From contig CAZAGI010000022.1 in the NCBI GenBank assembly GCA_964484765.1, positions 1-64,000 of the forward strand: a stretch of DNA of 64,000 bases, given 5' to 3'. This DNA is from DSVQ01 sp964484765 (GTDB lineage: Bacteria; Planctomycetota; Planctomycetia; Planctomycetales; Planctomycetaceae). Positions 11,290 through 22,020 of this stretch are shown here, piece by piece. How positions within the stretch are numbered: the first letter of the stretch is position 1; the number at the start of each line of letters is the position of its first letter. The position numbers and the translations under genes are program-made. The notes under the pieces are model-generated. The model was not told the DNA's origin. It worked only from the letters and a program-made list of their open reading frames with translations, and did not search any database.

Positions 11290-11904
11290 ATGAGTGGTGA
11301 CGATCCTTCAACGTCGCTGTCGATGCTGGAGCGCGTCCGGCTGAATGAGGCCGACGCCTGGCAACGAATGTGTCGCGTGTATGGGCCGCTGGTCTACCGT
11401 TGGGCACGCATCGCTGGTTTGCAGGATAGTGACGCGGCGGATGTGGGCCAGGATGTGTTCCGCACGGTTTTTGGCAAGATCAGCGATTACGACGGACTTC
11501 GTTCCGGTGCGACGTTTCGCGGATGGTTGAGAACCATCACGCGGAACAAAGTGGGCGATTTTCTGAGACGGCGTGCTTATCGTCCGGTGGCCGTCGGCGG
11601 CACTACCGCCTGGCAACTCCACGAACAGCTTCCCGACGAGTTGTCTGAAGCCAGTTCGCCCGCCCCGGATGAAGAGCAGCGGGTCTTGCATCGCACGCTG
11701 GCCACGCTGCAGATGGAATTCGAGCCATTGACCTGGAAGGCCTTTTGGTTATCGACAATCGAAACGCTACCTGCTGCGGAAATTGCGAGCCAGCTGGGAC
11801 TCTCGGCCGCCGCGGTCCGGCAAGCCAAGTACCGCGTCTTGAAGCGCCTCCGCGATGAAATGGGAACGCCGGACGACATGGCGATTGCGACGCAAACCCC
11901 TTGA
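11290..11904 (+). CDS. ECF-type RNA polymerase sigma factor, partner of the downstream kinase
   Basis: A 204-residue group 4 sigma factor. Region 2 is visible around residues 15-85 (DAWQRMCRVYGPLVYRWAR, then DAADVGQDVFRTVF and FRGWLRTITRN). Region 4 is near residues 135-185 (LTWKAFWLSTIE, then AAEIASQLGLSAAAVRQAKY). The ATG at 11290 is chosen because the sigma domain starts shortly after it; ATGs upstream in the same frame lack a ribosome-binding site. It is followed 127 nt later by a Ser/Thr kinase with an anti-sigma-like zinc motif, an ECF-STK arrangement known from planctomycetes. Activity is likely set by phosphorylation or by release from that kinase. Confidence 0.9.
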   Translation: MSGDDPSTSLSMLERVRLNEADAWQRMCRVYGPLVYRWARIAGLQDSDAADVGQDVFRTVFGKISDYDGLRSGATFRGWLRTITRNKVGDFLRRRAYRPVAVGGTTAWQLHEQLPDELSEASSPAPDEEQRVLHRTLATLQMEFEPLTWKAFWLSTIETLPAAEIASQLGLSAAAVRQAKYRVLKRLRDEMGTPDDMAIATQTP

Positions 11905-12031
11905 GGGCATGGGATTGCAGCTTGTCGCCCGGTGTCGTAGCTCGCTTGGTATCGCTCGATCGGAAAAAACGTGTGACGCTCGATCAATAGTCATGTAGAG
12001 ACGAGTTTCACGGTTCTGCCGGGCAATTCTC

Positions 12032-14809
12032 ATGCACGCCAGCGCGGAAGTTCTTGAGCAGTATCTTCTTGGCGACCTGCCGCCTCGCGACGTCGATGTC
12101 ATTCACGCACATCTTTCGTCGTGTGATGTGTGCCAGAAGACGCTGAGCGGTCTCGAACAGCAACACGACACGGTGGTGCTGAAGCTGCGCCAACCCAGGT
12201 CGACTGATCCGTATGAGCTCGAACGGCCGTGCCAGGAGATGGTGTCGCGGATTGAGGTGCTCAGCAAGCATTCTGCGACCGATGCACCGGACCGGACGAC
12301 CGCGGTTCCCGATCTCGTGGAAATGCTTCGCGATTACCGTTTGCTGGAACCGCTTGGCACCGGAGGGATGGGAACGGTCTATCGCGCACTGCATACCAAG
12401 CTGGGGCGCGTGGTCGCGGTGAAAGTGCTTCCTCCGGAAAAGATGAGTGCGGCTGCGATCGCCCGTTTCGAGCGCGAAATGCAGATCATCGGTCAACTGG
12501 ACCATCCCTACATTGTGCGCGCCACCGATGCCGGGGTCGCGGATGGCAAGCCCTTTCTCGTGATGGAATTGCTCGACGGCGTCGATTTGGATCGTCTGGT
12601 TCGGGAGCGCGGACCACTCGATGTCTCTGTTGCCTGTGCCATGATCCGGCAAGCGGCGCTGGGTTTGCAGTACGCTTTTGAGCAAGGCGTGGTGCATCGA
12701 GATATCAAGCCCTCCAATCTGATGCTGGCACGCATACCGAATGGCGGTTGGCAAGTCAAAGTGCTGGACCTCGGGTTGGCGCTCTTCGAACAACCGCTTA
12801 TGGCGGCAGGAGAATTAACTTCCGACGGCCAGCTGATGGGCACCATTGATTACATGGCTCCGGAGCAGGGCGAAAACACGCACCGCGTCGATATCCGTGC
12901 CGACATTTACAGTCTGGGAGCCACGCTTTTCCGGCTGCTGACCGGTTCCGCACCGCTGGCGGATGCCAGTCGTGACAGCGTGATGAAGAAGCTGATGGCG
13001 TTGGCCTCTGTCGACCCCCCGGCTGTGAACACGCTGCGTCCCGATGTCCCCGCTTCTCTCGCCGCGATTGTCCGTCGCCTGTTGTCCAAGCGACCCGACG
13101 ACCGACCTCAACAACCCGTGGAAGTGGCCGTATTGCTGGAACCGTTCGCGCGGAACTGCGACTTGGCGGCGTTGGCCACGGATGCGTCAACAAAGCGCCC
13201 GGTCTTGCCGCCGCATGACCCCGCCGCGGCCTTGCACGCGGTGACGATGTCCAGGAAACGCCACCAGCGCCGGCTCATCGCGCTGGCCGCAATGTCGTTC
13301 GCACTGTTGCTGGCGGTGCTCGTGTTCAAATTCAACACGCGTGATGGTGTGGTCACGGTGCAGCTCGACACACCGCAGCCCATTTCCACCATTCTCGTCG
13401 ACGGGACCTCTGTCGAATGGACGCAAGGAGATGATCGGCGGAAATTCCGCTTTGAGGTGCATCCCGGTGCCGTCTCATCCATCGTGATGGTGACGGCGGA
13501 TGGCACCAGGATTCACGCCGATATTCCCGACAAACAACTCACGATTGCCGCAGGAAAAGACTACACGCTGACCGCCTCAAATCAACCGGCCCAGGCAGCG
13601 ATCACCGTGGCGGAGAACCAGGATCGCGCGGTCATCGACTGGGTGCGCTCGCTCGGCGGCACCGTCGGCGGGGGAAATGCCGAAAGCGGGTATATCCGAA
13701 TTCTCCCCGAGCAAGCCCTGCCGCCGGGACGTTTTGGTCTCGTGACTGTCTATCTGATGGAGAAGCCGCTTGCCGCTGACGATTTCAAGCGGCTGGATCG
13801 ACTGCCCCATTTGACGACATTGATTATCAACAAGACCGGAATCGGCGACGCCGCGCTGGCGAATCTGGGAGACTTGCCCGAACTGAAGGGGATCTTTGTC
13901 AGCGATACGAACATCACCGACAAAGGAATGAAAAGTCTCACCCGGTATCGCGGCGTGGAAACCTTCCACGCCGCCACGACCGGGATAACCGACAAAGGCG
14001 TGGAACTCATGCGGGCTTGGAACGGACTCCAGCAACTCTTCGTTTCGGGGTGTGCGATCAGTGATGCATCGCTCGAAGTCCTGTCGACGCGGAAGAATCT
14101 CAAGCACTTGCACGTGTACGGTACGCGACTGTCGAAGGACGGCATCGACCGACTCTGTGCCGCGCTGCCGAATTGCAAAATCGAATCGGATTACGGCGTC
14201 TTTGAGCCAGCAGCGAACGAAGACTACTCTCTGGAATTTCCCGCCGGGTCCCTCGTGGAAATTCCGACGCTGAAGTATGACGGCGGACCGCAGACGGTCG
14301 AATTGACGATGCGGACAACGGTGGCTTCCTACAGTTCGTTCGCTGCCATCGGCCAATCACGCATCATGTTCTGGGGGAGCGAGAATCGACATGGAGTCAA
14401 TCTCGATCGCGACGACCACACTCTGATCGCTACTGACAACCATGCTCCGCCGATCGATCGTACCGTTCGCGTTGCCTGCTCGTTCGACGGCACGTCGCTG
14501 TTCTATTTCGTCGACGGAAAGCTCGTCGGAAAAGGCAACGCTTCCGCGCGGGAAACTCCACGCCAGCCTGGTGGGTACATCGGCGGTCATGCCGCACCGG
14601 GCTTCCGCGGTCGCATCGACGAGCTGCGCGTGTCGAAGACCGCACGCTACACCGCCGATTATGTTCCGTTGAAACGCTTTGCTCCGGATGACGCAACCAT
14701 CGCGCTCTATCACTTCGATGAAGGGCGCGGCGACATTCTGCACGACGAGTCGGGCCACGGGCATCAAGGCCTCATCCGTGGTGCAATTTGGGTCAAGAAT
14801 GATCCCTGA
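12032..14809 (+). CDS. Transmembrane Ser/Thr kinase with N-terminal anti-sigma zinc motif and periplasmic LRR and LamG domains
   Basis: A 925-residue sensor kinase. Residues 1-50 hold an anti-sigma-like helical segment with H-L-S-S-C-D-V-C, the HxxxCxxC zinc pattern of ZAS domains. The kinase domain (about 102-370) has the glycine loop LGTGGMGTVY, VAVKVL, HRD in VVHRDIKPSN (near 220) and DLG in place of DFG. One TM helix spans about 413-432. The periplasmic part has a PEGA-like beta segment, leucine-rich-like repeats (about 585-700, 'ITDKGM' and 'ISDASL' units) and a LamG/concanavalin-like domain (about 730-905) ending near IALYHFDEG. It likely senses an envelope ligand and controls the sigma factor encoded just upstream. 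The LamG end overlaps a small minus-strand reading frame by 17 nt. Confidence 0.88.
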   Translation: MHASAEVLEQYLLGDLPPRDVDVIHAHLSSCDVCQKTLSGLEQQHDTVVLKLRQPRSTDPYELERPCQEMVSRIEVLSKHSATDAPDRTTAVPDLVEMLRDYRLLEPLGTGGMGTVYRALHTKLGRVVAVKVLPPEKMSAAAIARFEREMQIIGQLDHPYIVRATDAGVADGKPFLVMELLDGVDLDRLVRERGPLDVSVACAMIRQAALGLQYAFEQGVVHRDIKPSNLMLARIPNGGWQVKVLDLGLALFEQPLMAAGELTSDGQLMGTIDYMAPEQGENTHRVDIRADIYSLGATLFRLLTGSAPLADASRDSVMKKLMALASVDPPAVNTLRPDVPASLAAIVRRLLSKRPDDRPQQPVEVAVLLEPFARNCDLAALATDASTKRPVLPPHDPAAALHAVTMSRKRHQRRLIALAAMSFALLLAVLVFKFNTRDGVVTVQLDTPQPISTILVDGTSVEWTQGDDRRKFRFEVHPGAVSSIVMVTADGTRIHADIPDKQLTIAAGKDYTLTASNQPAQAAITVAENQDRAVIDWVRSLGGTVGGGNAESGYIRILPEQALPPGRFGLVTVYLMEKPLAADDFKRLDRLPHLTTLIINKTGIGDAALANLGDLPELKGIFVSDTNITDKGMKSLTRYRGVETFHAATTGITDKGVELMRAWNGLQQLFVSGCAISDASLEVLSTRKNLKHLHVYGTRLSKDGIDRLCAALPNCKIESDYGVFEPAANEDYSLEFPAGSLVEIPTLKYDGGPQTVELTMRTTVASYSSFAAIGQSRIMFWGSENRHGVNLDRDDHTLIATDNHAPPIDRTVRVACSFDGTSLFYFVDGKLVGKGNASARETPRQPGGYIGGHAAPGFRGRIDELRVSKTARYTADYVPLKRFAPDDATIALYHFDEGRGDILHDESGHGHQGLIRGAIWVKNDP

Positions 14810-15002
14810 TCGTCTCTAACAGACGCTTTGCTTCTTCAACCAGTTTGCTCAGCCGCGCTCCCGGTGCGCGCTGAATCAGCACTCCGTTTCCAGTGAGGAC
14901 CCGCCATGTTTTCGCATCCGCAATGGCGACTCGAGTCGACCGCAGACGCTCGCCCGCCACCTCCAAGATGTTACTGCTCTGGTCAGCCATCACATCGTCC
15001 AT
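14793..15002 (-). CDS. Possible small protein of unknown function
   Basis: A 69-residue open frame starting at the ATG at 15002 (MDDVMADQSS). It has a plausible amphipathic helical C-terminus (LSKLVEEAKRLLETIRDHS) and codon choices like those of neighbouring genes. It fills the gap between the kinase and the lipoprotein gene on the opposite strand, converging on the kinase with a 17-nt overlap. No family is recognised. It may be spurious, since its ribosome-binding site is weak. Confidence 0.35.
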   Translation of the reverse strand: MDDVMADQSSNILEVAGERLRSTRVAIADAKTWRVLTGNGVLIQRAPGARLSKLVEEAKRLLETIRDHS

Positions 15003-15055
15003 CCCTATGTCTGTTCGCACCGTTTTACCAATCACCTTCGTCAGGAACAATTGTC

Positions 15056-15844
15056 ATGACCATTTCACGTTTCGTCACACTCTCGTTGGCTTGTCTGTGT
15101 TTCGCGCCGGTTGGCTGCAGCTATGTCCAGGGAACTTACACCGATCTCCCGCAGGGCACCGCGATCAACCTCACTACCGACGGAACCCGCGACTGGGTCA
15201 AGTGGGGCAACGGTGGCAGTGGCTCGATCACCTGGACCACCGTGCGGAAATCGGGCGTGTCACCGATCATCAACTCGGCGCTTTCCCCGGTCGGTACGCC
15301 GCCTCTAGGAACCAATGTCGTTTTGGCGGCATTCACGCCAGCCAATCCGGCCAATAATATTCTCACTTTTTCATGGACCGACGGAAATGCGCCGGCCAGC
15401 GGTACGAATGGAACGTGCATCACGGAGACGATTCTTCCCGCTCAGTTCAGTTATCCGCTGGGATTAGGAGCGACACTCACCGTCGCTGCGGCAAAGCAGA
15501 AACGGGTACTGGACGTTTACGTTCAAGGTTTTAATGCCGACATGCTGATCACCGCGACGTTGAGCGGAGGCAAGACCGATTCCGTGGTGATTTCGCCCTC
15601 GAAGAACCCGAATGGCGACCCGTCCAATGATTTATCTTTCGGACGATACCGCGTTGAGTTTATGGGAGACGGTGAAGTGCTCACGGTGACCGTCAAAACA
15701 CAAGCGCCTCTCACCGATGGAGCCCAAAGCGCCTTCCCCAATGCCGGATTCTTCGCGGCCACTTTGCGGGAACCGGCTCCGGCATTCACGTTGCCGGATT
15801 CCCTGGTGAAGCCGATCCAGCAGGCTGTCGCACGGCTGTACTAG
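15056..15844 (+). CDS. Putative lipoprotein of unknown function
   Basis: A 262-residue exported protein. The signal MTISRFVTLSLACLCFAPVGC ends in a Cys that fits an imperfect lipobox (PVGC), so lipidation by Lgt is possible; lgt lies at 43.2 kb. The mature part is beta-rich, with repeated T/S/N-rich strands and no recognised domain. A segment with ITETILPAQFSYPLG and later KQKRVLDVYVQGFNADMLI suggests a compact beta-sandwich, which is inference only. The ATG at 15056 follows AGGAA at about -15. It ends with an intrinsic terminator at 15882-15922. Confidence 0.7.
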   Translation: MTISRFVTLSLACLCFAPVGCSYVQGTYTDLPQGTAINLTTDGTRDWVKWGNGGSGSITWTTVRKSGVSPIINSALSPVGTPPLGTNVVLAAFTPANPANNILTFSWTDGNAPASGTNGTCITETILPAQFSYPLGLGATLTVAAAKQKRVLDVYVQGFNADMLITATLSGGKTDSVVISPSKNPNGDPSNDLSFGRYRVEFMGDGEVLTVTVKTQAPLTDGAQSAFPNAGFFAATLREPAPAFTLPDSLVKPIQQAVARLY

Positions 15845-16164
15845 CCGCGGCCAGTGTCTATCGCTGTCGTCGTCTGCACGCGGACGGGTTTTCGGGCAAT
15901 GCCGGGAAACCCGTCCATTTTACTTGAAATCAACAAGGGTGCACCTCGTCAGCAGATCGAGATACTGACAGTGTCCCGTAGCAGACGAAGCGCTGAGGCT
16001 GCCGCCGGGACCAGTTCGGTCGATGTTCAAATTTCTGCATAGCCTTGCCGGAAGACGGGTGATGGGATGTACTGTCGCGTGCGTTCACCATCGGCGAAGT
16101 GACGGTGTTCGCCGTCGCTCTTTCGCAGAAATCTGTCTGTCGACATTCGGAGTCAAGTCAGCGA
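15845..16164. other. Intergenic region between lipoprotein and glgX
   Basis: 320 nt. It holds the terminator at 15882-15922. The remainder presumably contains the glgX promoter, but I could not identify a convincing one. No small gene is supported. Confidence 0.5.
15882..15922 (+). terminator. Intrinsic terminator of the lipoprotein gene
   Basis: GGACGGGTTT (15882-15891) pairs perfectly with AAACCCGTCC (15907-15916), with an inner CGG/CCG pairing, followed by ATTTTA. It lies 37 nt after the stop at 15844. Confidence 0.7.
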
Positions 16165-18300
<2,136 letters not shown>

Positions 18301-18340
18301 CGACGGCCAGATTCCATGCCGGGTTCCTGATGTGACCTGG

Positions 18341-18368
18341 TTGACCAACCGCCGGGGCGGTCTAGAAT
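18341..18368 (+). promoter_or_regulatory. Sigma70-type promoter upstream of the GT2 gene
   Basis: TTGACC (18341-18346) and TAGAAT (18363-18368) are spaced by 16 nt, ending 58 nt before the GT2 start. This is the best housekeeping-type match seen in the window. Confidence 0.5.
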
Positions 18369-18426
18369 ATCTGAAAGTTGGAATGACGTTCGACCGGAAT
18401 TCGCTCCGTGTGATGGGAAGTTGCCG

Positions 18427-19182
18427 ATGTCCCGCCGAGTCCTCACGGCTTTGCCCGTGTTCAATGAAGAGCGGCACGTCGGCCCGGTGCTGGATGTCGT
18501 CGTTGGCTTCAGTCAAGACGTGATCGTGGTCGATGACGGTTCCAGCGACCGCACACCAGAGTTATTGTCGCGACGGCTCGATGTGCGCACCTTGACACAC
18601 GAACAGAATCAGGGGTATGGCGCGGCGTTGCGAACGGCCTTTGAGTACGCCCTCGAAAACGATTACGACGTTTTGGTCACCATTGATAGCGATGGCCAAC
18701 ACGAACCGAAGCTGATCCCAGAGTTGGCGGAGGCGGTCTTTCCCGCTGGTGAATTGCCCTACGACATGATTTCCGGGAGCCGCTATCTGAAAGTTTTTGA
18801 GGGTGACAGCGCCCCGCCGGAACAACGGCGGCAGATCAACCGGGAAATCACCGACTGGTTGAACCGGCGGTTTCCATGGGGACTGACAGATGCGTTCTGC
18901 GGTTTCAAAGCCTACCGTGTTCCGGCGTTGGCGCAATTGAAGATTACGGAACTCGGATACGCGATGCCGTTGCAGTTGTGGGTGCAGGCCGCCCGGCGAC
19001 AATGGCGGATCAAGGAATTCGCCGTCCCGTTGGTGTATCTCGATGAAGAGCGCTCGTTTGGCGGATCGCTCGATCATGCGCAGCGGCGTTTGTTGCACTA
19101 CTATGATATTCTGCATCAGGAAATCGCGGACATGCGTTTCCCCTGTGAAGCGGCCGGGGCTGCCGCTCCCGTGGCAACGTGA
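18427..19182 (+). CDS. Glycosyltransferase family 2 protein (DPM1-like)
   Basis: A 251-residue GT-A fold enzyme with PVFNEERHVG, VVDDGSSDRT (near 35-45) and TIDSDGQHEP (near 82-92), matching dolichol/polyprenol-phosphate mannosyltransferase-like GT2 proteins. It lacks C-terminal TM helices, so it is a soluble or peripheral enzyme moving a sugar from a nucleotide donor to a lipid or polymer acceptor. The C-terminal part contains DAFCGFKAYR, typical of the group. The ATG at 18427 is preferred over a TTG 6 nt upstream. Its stop overlaps the start of the next gene by one base (TGATG), so the two are translationally coupled. Confidence 0.88.
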   Translation: MSRRVLTALPVFNEERHVGPVLDVVVGFSQDVIVVDDGSSDRTPELLSRRLDVRTLTHEQNQGYGAALRTAFEYALENDYDVLVTIDSDGQHEPKLIPELAEAVFPAGELPYDMISGSRYLKVFEGDSAPPEQRRQINREITDWLNRRFPWGLTDAFCGFKAYRVPALAQLKITELGYAMPLQLWVQAARRQWRIKEFAVPLVYLDEERSFGGSLDHAQRRLLHYYDILHQEIADMRFPCEAAGAAAPVAT

Positions 19183-20873
19183 TGCTGAGCGATTCGATTC
19201 CTTCGACTCCGAGTCCCGCTCCGGGCGCGTTGATTCGCCGCGAGTGGCGCGTCCCGCGTGAGAACGGCGCGGCGCTCATTGCGCCCGCATGGAGCGATTT
19301 GCCCGCGTTGCATGCGACCAACCAGCAACACCTGCAAACGGCCTGTGGAATTGATGTCCAGGGGCGATCGCTGTGTGCCTTGAGAAATCAGGCTCAACGG
19401 GATGCGGTCTCCACGGCCGTCGAATACACAACGGGAGTCCTGCAACTGCCGTTGCCGTTAAACTGCTTCGCCGGTCCGTTCGTCGTCGGGGGACACCAAC
19501 CGGAGCTCTTTCATACCGGCGTGTGGGCTAAAAACTTTGCGGTCTCGCGTCTGGCCGAGCGGCTCCGCGGCGTACCGATTCAATTGATCGTCGATCAAGA
19601 CACCGTCAACTCCGCATCCGTGAAACTTCCAGTGGGAACACGGTTGTCGCCGGCGTTGGTGAATGTCGAGTTTGATCAGGTACACCCCCGCGCGCCGTGG
19701 GAGGAAGCAACCGTTCGGGATTTCGACCACTTCGAGTCGTTTGCCGAGCGGGTGACCGCCACCATCACTCCGTGGGGCTTTCGCCCGGTGATCGCGGATG
19801 TCTGGTCCGTCGCTGCCGATCAAGCGCGTCGAACTCGGCGTGTCGTCGATGCACTCACCGCAGTCCGAGCGGCGACCGAGCGGCGGTGGGGGGCGGGCAC
19901 GCTCGAGTTGCCGGCCTCACGGTGGTGGTCGATGCCCACGCCGTTGTGGTTCATGGCGCACTTGCTGGCACATCACCGCCGGCTGTTGAGTATCTATAAC
20001 GAAGTCGTGAAAGAATACCGTATCGCGAACCGTGTCCGCAGCCGGGCGCACCCGGTGCCCAATCTCTTGGTACAAGACGGCTGGTACGAAGTACCGTTCT
20101 GGGTGTGGAGCGAAGGGGATGCTCGCCGCGAGCGATTGTTTGTGCGCCAGACCGGCGCGGAAGTGCAGTTGCGGGACAGTCAGCGCATCATCGGTGCTTT
20201 GCCGCTGGATGAGCACCGCTCGGCGCAGGATGCGGTGGCAGTTCTCCAGCAATTGACGCATGCGGGATGGCGCTTTCGCTCTCGGGCGTTGACGACAACG
20301 TGGGCCGCGCGAATGCTGCTCGCCGACATTTTCATCCACGGTTTGGGTGGCGCAAAGTACGACGAAATGACCGATGCCATGATCGGCCGATTTTGGGGCT
20401 GTCGTCCTCCTGAATTCGCGACCGTGTCGGCCACGATTCATTTGCCTTTGGGTGAACCGTGGACGGAGACCGTGAAAAGCGTGGGGCAGAAACGACACTC
20501 GCTGCAGGATGCGCTGCACAACCCAGAACGGCATTGGGACGGCGCCTGGCCCGATGCCGTTTTGACGCTCGCGGCGGAAAAGCAGCGGTGGTTGGCCTCC
20601 GCGCGATCGATCGATGCGACGCTATCAACCCGTCAACGCCGGGCGGAGAACCATCGCCGCGATCAGCGACTACGGCAAATTCGGCAACAGTTGAACCAGC
20701 TCGCGGAACCCGTCGTGCAACGTCTGCGACAGGACTATGCCGATGCTGTCGCCCATCAGTCTGCAAATCGTATTCTGCAGCGCCGCGAGTTTAGCTGGGT
20801 GGCCTTTCCCGAAGCTCCTCTGCGGGCGGCCCTGGAGCGGTTATTTCCTTCGGACCAACCGAAGAATTCCTGA
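19182..20873 (+). CDS. Conserved planctomycete protein with remote similarity to BshC (bacillithiol synthase)
   Basis: A 563-residue cytoplasmic protein without signal peptide. The segment GGHQPELFHTGVWAKNFAVS followed by QLIVDQDT resembles the GQQ..L..GPLYT..K and following acidic segment of BshC, which adds cysteine to glucosaminyl-malate. A later GLGGAKYDEMTDAMI segment and a C-terminal coiled-coil-like helix (about 485-540) also fit the layout of BshC, which has a coiled coil. This is a motif-level resemblance by eye; no alignment was run. It is co-translated with the GT2 gene, notable because bacillithiol synthesis begins with a glycosyltransferase (BshA, of a different family). No bshA or bshB was seen. 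The start may also be GTG at 19179. Confidence 0.5.
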   Translation: MLSDSIPSTPSPAPGALIRREWRVPRENGAALIAPAWSDLPALHATNQQHLQTACGIDVQGRSLCALRNQAQRDAVSTAVEYTTGVLQLPLPLNCFAGPFVVGGHQPELFHTGVWAKNFAVSRLAERLRGVPIQLIVDQDTVNSASVKLPVGTRLSPALVNVEFDQVHPRAPWEEATVRDFDHFESFAERVTATITPWGFRPVIADVWSVAADQARRTRRVVDALTAVRAATERRWGAGTLELPASRWWSMPTPLWFMAHLLAHHRRLLSIYNEVVKEYRIANRVRSRAHPVPNLLVQDGWYEVPFWVWSEGDARRERLFVRQTGAEVQLRDSQRIIGALPLDEHRSAQDAVAVLQQLTHAGWRFRSRALTTTWAARMLLADIFIHGLGGAKYDEMTDAMIGRFWGCRPPEFATVSATIHLPLGEPWTETVKSVGQKRHSLQDALHNPERHWDGAWPDAVLTLAAEKQRWLASARSIDATLSTRQRRAENHRRDQRLRQIRQQLNQLAEPVVQRLRQDYADAVAHQSANRILQRREFSWVAFPEAPLRAALERLFPSDQPKNS

Positions 20874-20880
20874 TCCAGCC

Positions 20881-20942
20881 GCGGCGGAAGAAAATCGTCT
20901 TCGGTCGAAGAATCGCTTGCGTCCTCCGCCGCTACGATTTAG
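20881..20942 (+). terminator. Two-tier hairpin after the BshC-like gene
   Basis: GCGGCGGA (20881-20888) pairs with TCCGCCGC (20935-20942), enclosing a second perfect stem TCTTCG/CGAAGA (20898-20911). It begins 7 nt after the stop. There is no T-tract. Confidence 0.4.
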
Positions 20943-21016
20943 CATCATATCTTGTCGTGGTTGCTGCGGGGACTCACCCACGACTGGTGCGTACCCATGC
21001 CTGGAGTCGTTGCATC

Positions 21017-21919
21017 ATGTCGAAGTCCCGTTGTCTTGGCCTAGCCGTTCTGGCGCTGGGCCTGGTCTGCTTGTCTGGTGCGCGCACCGCGCCGATTCGC
21101 CAATTTCAGGTCGACCCGCAAGCCGCCATCGTTCCCCTTTTTGAGGGTGAAACCGCGGAGCAATTTGCCGTCCGTGTCCATCCGTTGAACGCCTTTCAGG
21201 CCAACGTGATTGTCACGAATCTGACCGGGAATGCGTTGAATGTCGCGCTGCCCAAAGCCGCCGTCGGCGTCCATGTTCTGCCGCAATTCCAAGCGAACGG
21301 CAACGGCTTCTTTGGTCAACCGAACGGCAATGGAAACGCCGGGATTGGAGACGGCCAGGCCAACGGTGCAAACGTGCTCGCGCAGGCCATTGGCGGGGCG
21401 ATGCAACCCGGTGGGCAGAATCAAAATCAGAACCCGTTCGGTCAAGCACCGGGACAGATCGGAAATGGTTTCCCGTCATTACCCCCCGAATGGGCCGCGA
21501 AGCCGGAATTGGCTCAATATGCGGGGATTGTCACCATTCCTGCCGGGAAGTCGATTCAACTCTCGCTGAAGTCCGTCTGCTTGAACTACGGTCGCCCGGA
21601 GCCGATTTCCAAGATGACCTATCGGCTGGTTCCCGTGGAAAAGTTCTCGAACGCCCCTGTGCTGGCGGAATTGCTGGAGAGCTACAGTGCCCGTGTGAAT
21701 CAGGATGCCATGCAGGCCGCGGCGTGGCATGTGGCCAACAGCATGGACTGGAAACAGATCGGGAATCTTCCGCTACGCAGCCTTGCGGGGACCAGTGCGA
21801 AATTGTTCCACCCGAAAGATGTCCAAGCCGCACAACGCTTGGTGGAAGCAGCGAAGGAGCGGGCGGCACAGCGACCGAAGGTCGAACGCCCCGCGGAAGT
21901 TGCCCGCGCGGAAAAATGA
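21017..21919 (+). CDS. Secreted Asn/Gly-rich protein of unknown function
   Basis: A 300-residue exported protein with a clear signal peptide (MSKSRCLGLAVLALGLVCLSG, cleavage near ARTAP). An N-terminal beta-rich part (about 25-90) is followed by a low-complexity linker rich in N, G and Q (about 95-160: NGNG, QNQNQN), then a second folded part with VTIPAGKSIQLSLKSVCLNYG (about 180-210) and a C-terminal charged helix (about 275-300). The KSVCLNYGRPEP segment occurs in planctomycete secreted proteins I cannot name. The ATG at 21017 gives the signal peptide; upstream in-frame codons do not. It converges on the sigma factor gene at 22001. Confidence 0.75.
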   Translation: MSKSRCLGLAVLALGLVCLSGARTAPIRQFQVDPQAAIVPLFEGETAEQFAVRVHPLNAFQANVIVTNLTGNALNVALPKAAVGVHVLPQFQANGNGFFGQPNGNGNAGIGDGQANGANVLAQAIGGAMQPGGQNQNQNPFGQAPGQIGNGFPSLPPEWAAKPELAQYAGIVTIPAGKSIQLSLKSVCLNYGRPEPISKMTYRLVPVEKFSNAPVLAELLESYSARVNQDAMQAAAWHVANSMDWKQIGNLPLRSLAGTSAKLFHPKDVQAAQRLVEAAKERAAQRPKVERPAEVARAEK

Positions 21920-21970
21920 CGGTTTGCGCTGGCCAGCAATTGCTCGTCTCAGCACAGCGTTCGTGACGAA

Positions 21971-22020
21971 CCGTGATCACGCAGTGCCCTGATGTATCGA
22001 TCAGGGCACTGTCGTCACGG
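21971..22020. terminator. Bidirectional terminator-like hairpin between convergent genes
   Basis: CAGTGCCCTGAT (21982-21993) pairs perfectly with ATCAGGGCACTG (22000-22011) around a 6-nt loop. An outer stem CCGTGA/TCACGG (21971-21976 / 22015-22020) extends it. It contains the stop codon of the minus-strand sigma factor gene. Confidence 0.6.
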
